Origin: DAIOHQ01 sp036744635
GTDB lineage: Bacteria > Planctomycetota > Phycisphaerae > Tepidisphaerales > Tepidisphaeraceae
Assembly: GCA_036744635.1 (NCBI GenBank)
Contig: DAIOHQ010000282.1
Span: 1-5,792, forward strand
Direction of reading: 5' to 3'
DNA: 5,792 bases
Both the position numbers and the translations under genes were made by a program. Position 1 is the first letter of the stretch. Every line of letters starts with the position of its first letter. The notes beneath the pieces were generated by a model, which ran no database searches, was not told the DNA's origin, and saw only the letters and a program-made list of their open reading frames with translations. Below, piece after piece: positions 1-4,910 of this stretch.

Positions 1-25
1 GTGCGTGAGGATGCCACACCGTCTG

Positions 26-96
26 GCACGGGTTCAGGAAAACCCGTGCTACGCAGGAGCGCTGCGCTTCTTGCGCACGGGCTGGTAGCCCCGTGC
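26..96. repeat. Two REP-like palindromes downstream of the ketosynthase
   Basis: First hairpin: arm GCACGGGTT (26-34), 6-nt loop, arm AACCCGTGC (41-49), with CTACG after it (GTAG foot on the minus strand). Second: arm GCACGGGCT (75-83), loop GGT, arm 87-96 with one extra C. They follow the ketosynthase stop by 45 nt or more. They could stop or protect the transcript end, but no T-run is present, so a terminator call is not supported. Bases 1-141 hold no believable gene. Confidence 0.85.
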
Positions 97-141
97 CACG
101 TTGAAGGTGTGTGTTTCCCGCCCTCTTCGCCCACCCCTGCG

Positions 142-1452
142 CTACTCGGCAAATCGCTTGACGATGATCGTGTCATTCTGGCCGCCGAAGCCGAAGGAAT
201 TGCTCAGGGCGACATTCACTTTCGCCGGGCGGGCCTTGTTGGGGACGTAATCGAGATCGCACTCCGGGTCGGGGGTTTGATAGTTCGTCGTCGGCGGCAA
301 CACCTGATCGCGAATGGCCAGCACGCAGGTGATCAGCTCCACCGCGCCGGCCGCGGCGATCAGATGGCCCATCATGCTCTTGATGCTGCTGACCGGCACA
401 TTCCTGGCGTGATCGCCAAACAGCTTCTTGATGGCGGTGGTTTCGTTGCCGTCATTTTCTTTCGTGCCGGTGCCGTGGGCGTTAATGTAGTGGATGTCCT
501 GGATGGTAAGGTCGGCATCGGCCAGTGCCTCGGTCATGGCCACGACGGCGCCCTGGCCTTCGGGGTCCTGATCGGTGATGCGAAACGCATCCGCCGTCGA
601 GCCGTAGCCGACGACTTCGGCCAGAAGGGTCGCGCCGCGCTTGCGGGCGTGCTCCAGCGTTTCCAGGATAACCATGCCCGCGCCTTCGCCGAGAACGAAG
701 CCGCCGCGTTTGTCGTCGAATGGCCGGCTGGCGCGGGAAGGATCGCTGGAACCGATGACGTTGCGGAGATGCTCATCCGAAGCCAGCGCGGTTAAACGAT
801 TAAATCCGGTGACGCCGAAGGGATGGATCATCGAATGCGCCCCGCCGCCGATCATCACATCGGCATCGCCGCGGCGGAGAATTTCGGTGGCCTCGCCGAT
901 CGCCTGGGTGCTGGCAGCGCAGGCGGTGAGACAATTCATCGCCGGCCCGCGGGCGCCGGTGAGCAGGGCCAGGTGCGACAGCGGCATGTTGGGCTCCTGT
1001 TCGAGCTCGCGCATCACGCTCATGCGCTCAAACGCCATCTCCGCCCATTTCAGATCGTCGATCACGCCGGCCTCGGGCTTCCAGGCGGCGAGGGCGGCGC
1101 TGGTGTAGGCGTCGAAATCGAGCGAGCCTTCGCCGGAACCGAGATAGATGCCGACGCGGTCGAGATCGAGTTCGGCCTTGTCGAGTCCGGCCATCGCCCA
1201 GGCCTGGGCGCAGGCGCCGAGGCCGAAGAGGGTGTTGCGGCCGCAATCTTTGTGTGGGGCGGTGTCTTTGACAAAGTCGCCGAGGCGGTAGTCTTTGACT
1301 TCCGCGCTGAACGAGGTGGGAAACGTGCTGGAGTCAAAGATGGTGGTGCGGGCGATTCCCGACTCGCCGTTGAGCAGACGTTTCCACACGCCCTCGATGG
1401 TGGTGCCCATCGGAGTGATCCAACCCATGCCTGTGATGACGACTCGGTTCAT
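142..1452 (-). CDS. Beta-ketoacyl-ACP synthase, FabF type, with intact active site
   Basis: Condensing enzyme of 436 residues, expected to join malonyl-ACP to an acyl chain by decarboxylative Claisen condensation in the cytoplasm. The full catalytic set is visible: Cys178 in LTACAAST, His326 in NAHGTGT, Lys358 and His363 in SIKSMMGHLIAAAGA. The gating loop is GFGGQN near residue 421. Cys-to-His spacing is 148 and His-to-His 37, close to FabF. It starts MNRVVITGMGWITPMG at 1452, with AGGA a few bases upstream; an ATG at 1467 would add five residues (MQQEI). It is probably the active subunit paired with the degenerate ketosynthase at 2283-3578, although the membrane and nucleotidyltransferase genes lie between them. 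No fabF symbol is given because it looks like a pathway-specific paralogue, not the housekeeping enzyme. Confidence 0.94.
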   Translation of the reverse strand: MNRVVITGMGWITPMGTTIEGVWKRLLNGESGIARTTIFDSSTFPTSFSAEVKDYRLGDFVKDTAPHKDCGRNTLFGLGACAQAWAMAGLDKAELDLDRVGIYLGSGEGSLDFDAYTSAALAAWKPEAGVIDDLKWAEMAFERMSVMRELEQEPNMPLSHLALLTGARGPAMNCLTACAASTQAIGEATEILRRGDADVMIGGGAHSMIHPFGVTGFNRLTALASDEHLRNVIGSSDPSRASRPFDDKRGGFVLGEGAGMVILETLEHARKRGATLLAEVVGYGSTADAFRITDQDPEGQGAVVAMTEALADADLTIQDIHYINAHGTGTKENDGNETTAIKKLFGDHARNVPVSSIKSMMGHLIAAAGAVELITCVLAIRDQVLPPTTNYQTPDPECDLDYVPNKARPAKVNVALSNSFGFGGQNDTIIVKRFAE

Positions 1453-1463
1453 AATTTCCTGTT

Positions 1464-1505
1464 GCATGGGTTTTCAACCCATGCGCACGGGTTGGAAACC
1501 CGTGC
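1464..1505. repeat. Two adjacent 9-bp palindromes upstream of the ketosynthase
   Basis: Hairpin one: arm GCATGGGTT (1464-1472), loop TTC, arm AACCCATGC (1476-1484). Hairpin two follows with no gap: arm GCACGGGTT (1485-1493), loop GGA, arm AACCCGTGC (1497-1505). The two differ at one stem position, with the paired base changed to match (A-T to C-G type change). The element lies 11 nt from the start codon of the ketosynthase gene, next to its ribosome site. Confidence 0.9.
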
Positions 1506-1523
1506 TACGAAGACACCAGATTC

Positions 1524-1598
1524 GTAGGGTCCGCTTCAGCGGACGCAACTTCTCGCGCCCATCTGGAGACCAATTCCGTCCGCTGAAGCGGACCCTAC
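1524..1598. repeat. REP-like palindrome pair, long-loop copy
   Basis: Arms 1524-1544 and 1578-1598 are 21-nt exact reverse complements and are identical in sequence to the arms at 4168-4219. The loop here is 33 nt in place of 10. Both loops begin GCAA and end TTCC, so one copy looks like the other with about 23 nt gained or lost inside. Each arm has a GTAG foot and an inner 7-bp palindrome. The element overlaps the 3' end of the nucleotidyltransferase gene. Confidence 0.9.
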
Positions 1599-1907
1599 GC
1601 GGCTGGTATAAATCTCCACCTCGTCATGGCGCACGTGCTTACGAATCAGCGGGTGCAAAGAACGTTCGGTGACAAGGTCCACATAACGATCCTCTCCGAA
1701 CAACTGCCGTAATGCGTCGGCCAGGTTTTCCATATCAAAAAATGTCACGTGCGCATCTCGTTCATATTCAACGAGAATATCGATGTCGCTTTCGGGACGC
1801 GCCTCATTGCGGGCCATAGAGCCGAACAATTTCAGATTGCGCACCTTGTAGCGGCGGCAAATGTCGCCGAGGCTCGCGCGGTCAATCTGGTCAACAACTG
1901 CGGGCAT
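1536..1907 (-). CDS. MNT-type minimal nucleotidyltransferase with a repeat-encoded tail
   Basis: Protein of 123 residues in the polymerase-beta-like minimal nucleotidyltransferase (MNT, MntA-like) family. The signature runs from LFGS (27-30) through MARNEARPE to SDIDILV: Gly29-Ser30 bind the nucleotide and Asp41 and Asp43 are the metal ligands. Asp77 in RYVDLVT is the likely third acid. MntA-type proteins are antitoxins that AMPylate HEPN toxins, but no HEPN gene lies next to it here, so the role is open. The start ATG at 1907 is the only good one; no clear ribosome site is seen, and translation may be coupled to the membrane gene ending 9 bp upstream. Residues 104-123 are encoded by the palindromic repeat at 1524-1598, which also gives the stop codon, so the natural C-terminus was probably shorter. 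Confidence 0.85.
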   Translation of the reverse strand: MPAVVDQIDRASLGDICRRYKVRNLKLFGSMARNEARPESDIDILVEYERDAHVTFFDMENLADALRQLFGEDRYVDLVTERSLHPLIRKHVRHDEVEIYTSRVGSASADGIGLQMGARSCVR

Positions 1908-1916
1908 ATCTGTAGA

Positions 1917-2195
1917 TCAGAAATTATATCCGTTCTTCTCCGCCGTGCTCTTCCCGCAGGTCACCAGGAGCACTACGCCCAATCCGCTTACGGCCATTCC
2001 AAGTCGAAAGGCCGCTGCCGGACCTCGGCCACCGCCGCTCTCCACTTTCACCACGGTGCCGTCGCGTGCCAGGACTTCTTCAAACTGCGGCCGATTCATA
2101 TACCCGACCGATGTCAGTCCGAAACCGGTCAGCAGAACGACCATCGCGACGATCGTGCGCAGCCAGGAAGGTAATTCCAGATAAAAGTCAAACAT
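1917..2195 (-). CDS. Small membrane protein with two predicted helices
   Basis: Hypothetical protein of 92 residues; I do not recognise a family. It has two likely membrane segments, about residues 9-31 (SWLRTIVAMVVLLTGFGLTS and on) and about 64-81 (FRLGMAVSGLGVVLLVTC). They are joined by a charged loop of some 30 residues (RPQFEEVLARDGTVVKVESG, then GGRG). A short hydrophilic tail follows. The ATG at 2195 is chosen because GGGA lies about 6 nt upstream and the protein begins MFDFYLELPSW. A longer frame from 2273 would only translate the palindrome upstream. The next gene, the nucleotidyltransferase, begins 9 bp after its stop, so the two are probably co-transcribed. Nothing in it points to acyl-chain chemistry. 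Confidence 0.72.
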   Translation of the reverse strand: MFDFYLELPSWLRTIVAMVVLLTGFGLTSVGYMNRPQFEEVLARDGTVVKVESGGGRGPAAAFRLGMAVSGLGVVLLVTCGKSTAEKNGYNF

Positions 2196-2211
2196 CGCAT
2201 TTCCCAACGTG

Positions 2212-2275
2212 GCACGGGCTACCAGCCCGTGCGCAAGCGGCTTTGGCCGCGAATGCATGGGCAGGTTGCCCATGC
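2212..2275. repeat. Inverted pair of REP-like palindromes
   Basis: First hairpin: arm GCACGGGCT (2212-2220), loop ACC, arm AGCCCGTGC (2224-2232). Second: arm GCATGGGCA (2255-2263), loop GGT, arm TGCCCATGC (2267-2275). A smaller stem, GCGGC/GCCGC, lies between them at 2237-2250. Each main hairpin has GTG at its outer foot, pointing inward on opposite strands. The pair fills the gap between the degenerate ketosynthase stop and the membrane-protein start. A longer frame of the membrane gene runs into this repeat, but that extension is not believable. Confidence 0.88.
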
Positions 2276-2282
2276 CACGATG

Positions 2283-3578
2283 TCACACCTTCTTGAATAC
2301 CAGCGCCGCGTTCTGTCCGCCCAGGGAATAGACGCTGGAGACGGCGACATTCACGGTTGCGTCGCGTGCTTCGGGGGAAACATTCAGCTTCTGGCCAACA
2401 ATGATCTTTCTGCTGTTGATCGCCGGCGGAAGTTTGTTTTCCTTCACCGCCAGCGCCGCCGCGGCGGCGTCTACGCCGTTGCCGGCGGCGAGATTGCTGA
2501 TCTGGGCTTTGATCGGCGCCAGCGGCACGCGCTCCAACCCGCCGCCGAAAACCTGCATCAGCCCGGCCAGTTCCGCGCGGTCAAATGCCGGAATCCCCAG
2601 CCCGTGCGGGATCATCAGATCGACCCCGGCCGGCGGGACGTTGGCATCGGCCAGCGCCTTGCTGATCGCCTTGCCGTAACTGTGGCCGGTGGGATCGGGA
2701 TCGGTAATCTTATACGTATCCTGCGACGCCCCAAACCCGGCCAGTTCGGCGTATATCTTCGCGCCCCGCTTCACCGCGTGCTCATATTCTTCCAGGATGA
2801 ACAGGCCGCCCCCTTCGCCGACGACGGTTCCCGAGGCATTTTCATCGAATGGCCGCAGCGCCTCGGCCGGCGTGTCATTACAGGTCTCGGTGACGCGCTT
2901 CAGCAGGCACTGGCGGATCAGGCTCATGTGATTGACGCGGGTTTCCGCGCCGCCACAGATGGCCAGGTCGGCGTCACCGCGCTGCAGCGTGCGAAACGCC
3001 TCACCCATCGCCAGGTGCGAGCTGGCATCGGCGCAGGTAACGGTGTTGGATGGGCCTTTGAGCTGATGCACAATCGTTACGTGGCAGGCCGGCATGTTCG
3101 GCAGATATTTCAACAGCCACAGCGGCGTGAGCTGGTTCATTCCCGTGCTTCCCCACTGGTTCAAATTCAGCTTGTTGCCCTCGCGGGCAGTGTGCAGTGC
3201 GCCTGCCAGCTCGTTGAGATCAGCGCTGATGAGGCCCGCGCCGATATTGCAGCCGAAGCGGCGGGAATCAAACGTGGGAGAGTCGGTATAGGCCTTGGAT
3301 TGCAGGCCGGAATCTTTGAACGCATCATCCGCCGCGACGATGGCCAGTTCGATGTCGCGGGCCATCACCTTGGTTGCCTTGCGGTAGCTCTTGGGGACAA
3401 AATCGCCGATCTTGTAGGCCGGCACCTGCCCGGCGATCTGGCAGGGAAACCCGCCGGGATTGAACGCGGCAATGCGCGAAATCCCCGACTTGCCGGCCAG
3501 CAGATTCTCCCAAAACGCGCGCACCCCGATCCCGATGGGGGAGATCACGCCGATACCGGTGATGACGACTCGTTTCAT
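2283..3578 (-). CDS. Ketosynthase-fold protein with degenerate active site (chain-length-factor-like)
   Basis: FabF-type condensing-enzyme fold of 431 residues, starting MKRVVITGIGVISPIG. Counting 10 residues from GP175-176 puts Asp184 where the active-site Cys of FabF stands (local sequence TCADASSHLAMGEA); the only nearby Cys, Cys182, is two residues early. His325 (PHGLG) keeps the first catalytic His. The second is Asn362 (IKAQISNLAAGNG), 37 residues later as in FabF, and the gating Phe of GFGG is Leu (SLGG). It should not condense acyl chains by the normal thiol route. By analogy with the KS-beta or chain length factor of type II polyketide and aryl polyene systems, it probably pairs with the intact ketosynthase at 142-1452. 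The ATG at 3578 is chosen because it begins the family motif; longer frames run through the repeat. No clear ribosome site is seen. Confidence 0.9.
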   Translation of the reverse strand: MKRVVITGIGVISPIGIGVRAFWENLLAGKSGISRIAAFNPGGFPCQIAGQVPAYKIGDFVPKSYRKATKVMARDIELAIVAADDAFKDSGLQSKAYTDSPTFDSRRFGCNIGAGLISADLNELAGALHTAREGNKLNLNQWGSTGMNQLTPLWLLKYLPNMPACHVTIVHQLKGPSNTVTCADASSHLAMGEAFRTLQRGDADLAICGGAETRVNHMSLIRQCLLKRVTETCNDTPAEALRPFDENASGTVVGEGGGLFILEEYEHAVKRGAKIYAELAGFGASQDTYKITDPDPTGHSYGKAISKALADANVPPAGVDLMIPHGLGIPAFDRAELAGLMQVFGGGLERVPLAPIKAQISNLAAGNGVDAAAAALAVKENKLPPAINSRKIIVGQKLNVSPEARDATVNVAVSSVYSLGGQNAALVFKKV

Positions 3579-3580
3579 GG

Positions 3581-3660
3581 GTCCGTTGTCCGTTGTCCGT
3601 TGTCCGTAGTCCGTTGTCCGTTGAGTACCTGCAACGGACAACGGACTACGGACAACGGAC
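3581..3660. repeat. Heptamer array folded into a 29-bp perfect inverted repeat
   Basis: Six 7-nt units (GTCCGTT, one of them GTCCGTA) run from 3581 to 3622. Four reverse-complement units (AACGGAC, one TACGGAC) run from 3633 to 3660. Positions 3595-3623 and 3632-3660 are exact reverse complements over 29 nt, with an 8-nt loop at 3624-3631. The variant unit is matched in both arms. The array ends 2 nt before the ATG of the downstream ketosynthase-like gene, so it takes up the place of its ribosome site. In RNA this would be a strong hairpin between the dehydratase-like and ketosynthase-like genes. It has no T-run after it, so it is not a standard terminator. Confidence 0.95.
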
Positions 3661-3674
3661 ACTTAGCTGCCTTT

Positions 3675-4157
3675 TCAAATTGTAATCGCGCCGCCGTTGC
3701 GATACGTCTTCAACAACTCCGTAAACTGCTCCGTGAAGACGAAATTATGTTCGGGAAACTGCGCCCCGCTCATGTTTTGATCGATGTGGCTGAACATCAG
3801 CTCGATGTCGGCCACCGGTGATTCCCCGACACGAACGGTACCGCTGATCGAGGCCCCTTGTTCGCTGAGCTGGTCGATTTTTGCGGTGAAAGTGATCGTT
3901 TCCCCAGGCCGCACCAGACGGTGAAAGGTGGCTTTGCCGATTTTTGCGAGGATCACTTTTTCCGAAAAATTGCGGGCCTCCCCCACCAGAATCCCGGCCG
4001 TCTGCGCCATTCCCTCAACGATCAAGCTGTGCGGCACAATCGGAAATGCCGGATACAGATCGTGCAGATGCTCCTCGGCCAGCGTGACGTTTTTTATCGC
4101 CGTCGCGGAGGTTTTCGAGGTGAATTCAGTGAACTTGTCGATCCAGATCCAGCGCAT
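3675..4157 (-). CDS. FabZ-like hot-dog protein lacking the catalytic His
   Basis: Hot-dog protein of 160 residues related to 3-hydroxyacyl-ACP dehydratases. The active-site block is DLYPAFPIVPHSLIVEGMAQ. Glu48 is in the catalytic Glu position, but 14 residues earlier, where FabZ has its essential His, is Leu34. His32 lies two residues before that, and His43 replaces the usual Gly after Pro. The protein is therefore either inactive as a standard dehydratase, a partner of the active FabZ encoded at 4911-5396, or uses one of the displaced His residues. From memory, planctomycete relatives share the PHSLI pattern, so this looks like a family trait and not a recent mutation. The ATG at 4157 gives MRWIWIDKF. 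GAGGA lies close upstream, and a TTG at 4166 is the alternative. The C-terminal tail, about residues 125-160, extends past the fold core. Confidence 0.85.
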   Translation of the reverse strand: MRWIWIDKFTEFTSKTSATAIKNVTLAEEHLHDLYPAFPIVPHSLIVEGMAQTAGILVGEARNFSEKVILAKIGKATFHRLVRPGETITFTAKIDQLSEQGASISGTVRVGESPVADIELMFSHIDQNMSGAQFPEHNFVFTEQFTELLKTYRNGGAITI

Positions 4158-4167
4158 GATCCTCAAG

Positions 4168-4219
4168 GTAGGGTCCGCTTCAGCGGACGCAATCTTCCGT
4201 CCGCTGAAGCGGACCCTAC
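4168..4219. repeat. REP-like palindrome pair, short-loop copy
   Basis: Two 21-nt arms, 4168-4188 and 4199-4219, are exact reverse complements around a 10-nt loop. Each arm begins (on its own strand) with GTAG followed by a smaller 7-bp palindrome, GTCCGCT/AGCGGAC. The design, a GTAG foot plus a hairpin in head-to-head pairs, is like REP/BIME elements. A second copy with identical arms is at 1524-1598. It fills most of the 64 bp between the ACP stop and the start of the second dehydratase-like gene. Confidence 0.9.
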
Positions 4220-4221
4220 GT

Positions 4222-4620
4222 CTACGCCAGTTTCCCCTCGATGTAATTCACGATCGTGTCCACCGTGAACTGCATCTTGTTGATGTCCGGGTCCTTCTCA
4301 AATTCGGTGCTGTCCCAGTGCGGCATGCGCTTCTTCAACTCCACCAGCCCCTCCGGCGTCATCCGGCCATTCTGCACGTATTGCTGGTTGCTGAAGATGT
4401 CCTCGGGAAACATCTCCCCGCGGGGAATCTTAAACGGCTTGGCCGGATCGGTGGTGAAAGCTTTTTCCAAGCGGAAGACGATATCCAGAAAGTCGATCGA
4501 TTCCGCCCCCAGGTCCCCGCGCAGGGTCGCGGTGGGTGTCACATCCTCCTCGTCCACGCCCAAGGCATCCACCAAAACCCCCTGAACCTTTGTGTAAATT
4601 TCCTCGCGAGAGAGAGCCAT
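4222..4620 (-). CDS. Long acyl carrier protein with an internal insertion
   Basis: Predicted acyl carrier protein of 132 residues that holds the growing acyl chain on a phosphopantetheine arm. The attachment Ser41 sits in DLGAESIDFLDIVFRLE, which aligns with the usual GADSL site; Asp-Ser-Leu is replaced by Glu-Ser-Ile. Residues 1-55 cover helices I and II, and residues about 117-132 (QFTVDTIVNYIEGKLA) match the usual last helix. Between them, about residues 56-113 form a long insertion with FKIPRGEMFPEDIF and LVELKKRMPHWD, making the protein about 54 residues longer than E. coli AcpP. The ATG at 4620 is chosen because AAGGA lies 8 nt upstream. An ATG at 4627 overlaps that ribosome site. From memory, long ACPs of this type occur in planctomycetes. 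It sits between two dehydratase genes, so it is very likely the carrier for this pathway. Confidence 0.92.
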   Translation of the reverse strand: MALSREEIYTKVQGVLVDALGVDEEDVTPTATLRGDLGAESIDFLDIVFRLEKAFTTDPAKPFKIPRGEMFPEDIFSNQQYVQNGRMTPEGLVELKKRMPHWDSTEFEKDPDINKMQFTVDTIVNYIEGKLA

Positions 4621-4634
4621 GGCCGACATCCTTG

Positions 4635-4669
4635 TGTGTAAGTCGTAATGCGTAATTCGTACCGCGTAA
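4635..4669. repeat. Heptamer array just upstream of the ACP gene
   Basis: Five contiguous 7-nt units read on the plus strand as TGTGTAA, GTCGTAA, TGCGTAA, TTCGTAC and CGCGTAA, consensus NNCGTAA (TTACGNN on the coding strand). The array ends a few bases before the AAGGA ribosome site of the ACP gene, so it would form part of that gene's 5' leader. The units are degenerate, suggesting an old array. It resembles the heptameric short tandem repeats known from cyanobacteria in period only. Confidence 0.65.
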
Positions 4670-4750
4670 GCCGCCAGTCGGTTATTATCGGACGTTTGCC
4701 GATGATTTCATAACTCGATGGGCGAAGATTTAGTAGGCGCTCATCCTTCG

Positions 4751-4858
4751 GTGGGGCAGACATTCTTGTCTGCCTTGGCCTTCGCTCCCTTGGTGGGGCA
4801 GACATTCTCGTCTGCCACGGCCTTCTCTCTCTTGGTGGGGCAGACATTCTTGTCTGCC
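4751..4858. repeat. 42-bp tandem repeat with three hairpin cores
   Basis: Three 24-nt cores start at 4751, 4793 and 4835, exactly 42 bp apart. Each begins GTGG and holds an 8-bp stem, GGCAGACA pairing with TGTCTGCC around the 4-nt loop TTCT. The second copy has a T-to-C change (TTCTCG). The two 18-nt spacers, 4775-4792 and 4817-4834, resemble each other (both contain GGCCTTC and end in CTTG), so the whole 42-bp unit was duplicated. The array lies between the dehydratase and ACP genes. The open frames through it give a low-complexity 14-residue repeat and are not believable as a protein. Confidence 0.9.
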
Positions 4859-4910
4859 ACGGGCGAATGTACGCATTTGCCCGTCCTCCGCCGACTTCTC
4901 AAACAGTCTC

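Noticed and set aside
26..96. Rho-independent terminator after the ketosynthase
   Set aside because: Stems are present but there is no T-run on the transcript side, and the same hairpins occur in the middle of the locus.
1..795. Plus-strand open frame of 264 codons at the left edge
   Set aside because: It is antisense to the clear FabF-type gene and begins within palindromic repeats; no domain is recognisable.
1923..1928. Perfect TATAAT on the minus strand 15 nt before the nucleotidyltransferase ATG
   Set aside because: No reasonable -35 hexamer stands 16-18 nt upstream, and the bases are the last codons of the membrane-protein gene. A near-leaderless start is possible but not supported.
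2229..3821. Long plus-strand open frame of 530 codons
   Set aside because: It lies antisense to the ketosynthase-like gene and part of the dehydratase-like gene, whose motifs are clear. Its product is Arg/Gly/His-rich without a recognisable domain, as expected from GC-rich antisense.
4539..4847. Minus-strand open frame with a repeated RMSAPPRERRP motif
   Set aside because: The peptide repeat is only a translation of the 42-bp tandem array and its end overlaps the ACP gene in another frame.
4751..4858. Possible CRISPR array (24-nt repeats, 18-nt spacers)
   Set aside because: Only three units, the spacers resemble each other, the cores are hairpins of a dispersed palindrome type, and no cas gene is present. 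It is a 42-bp tandem repeat.
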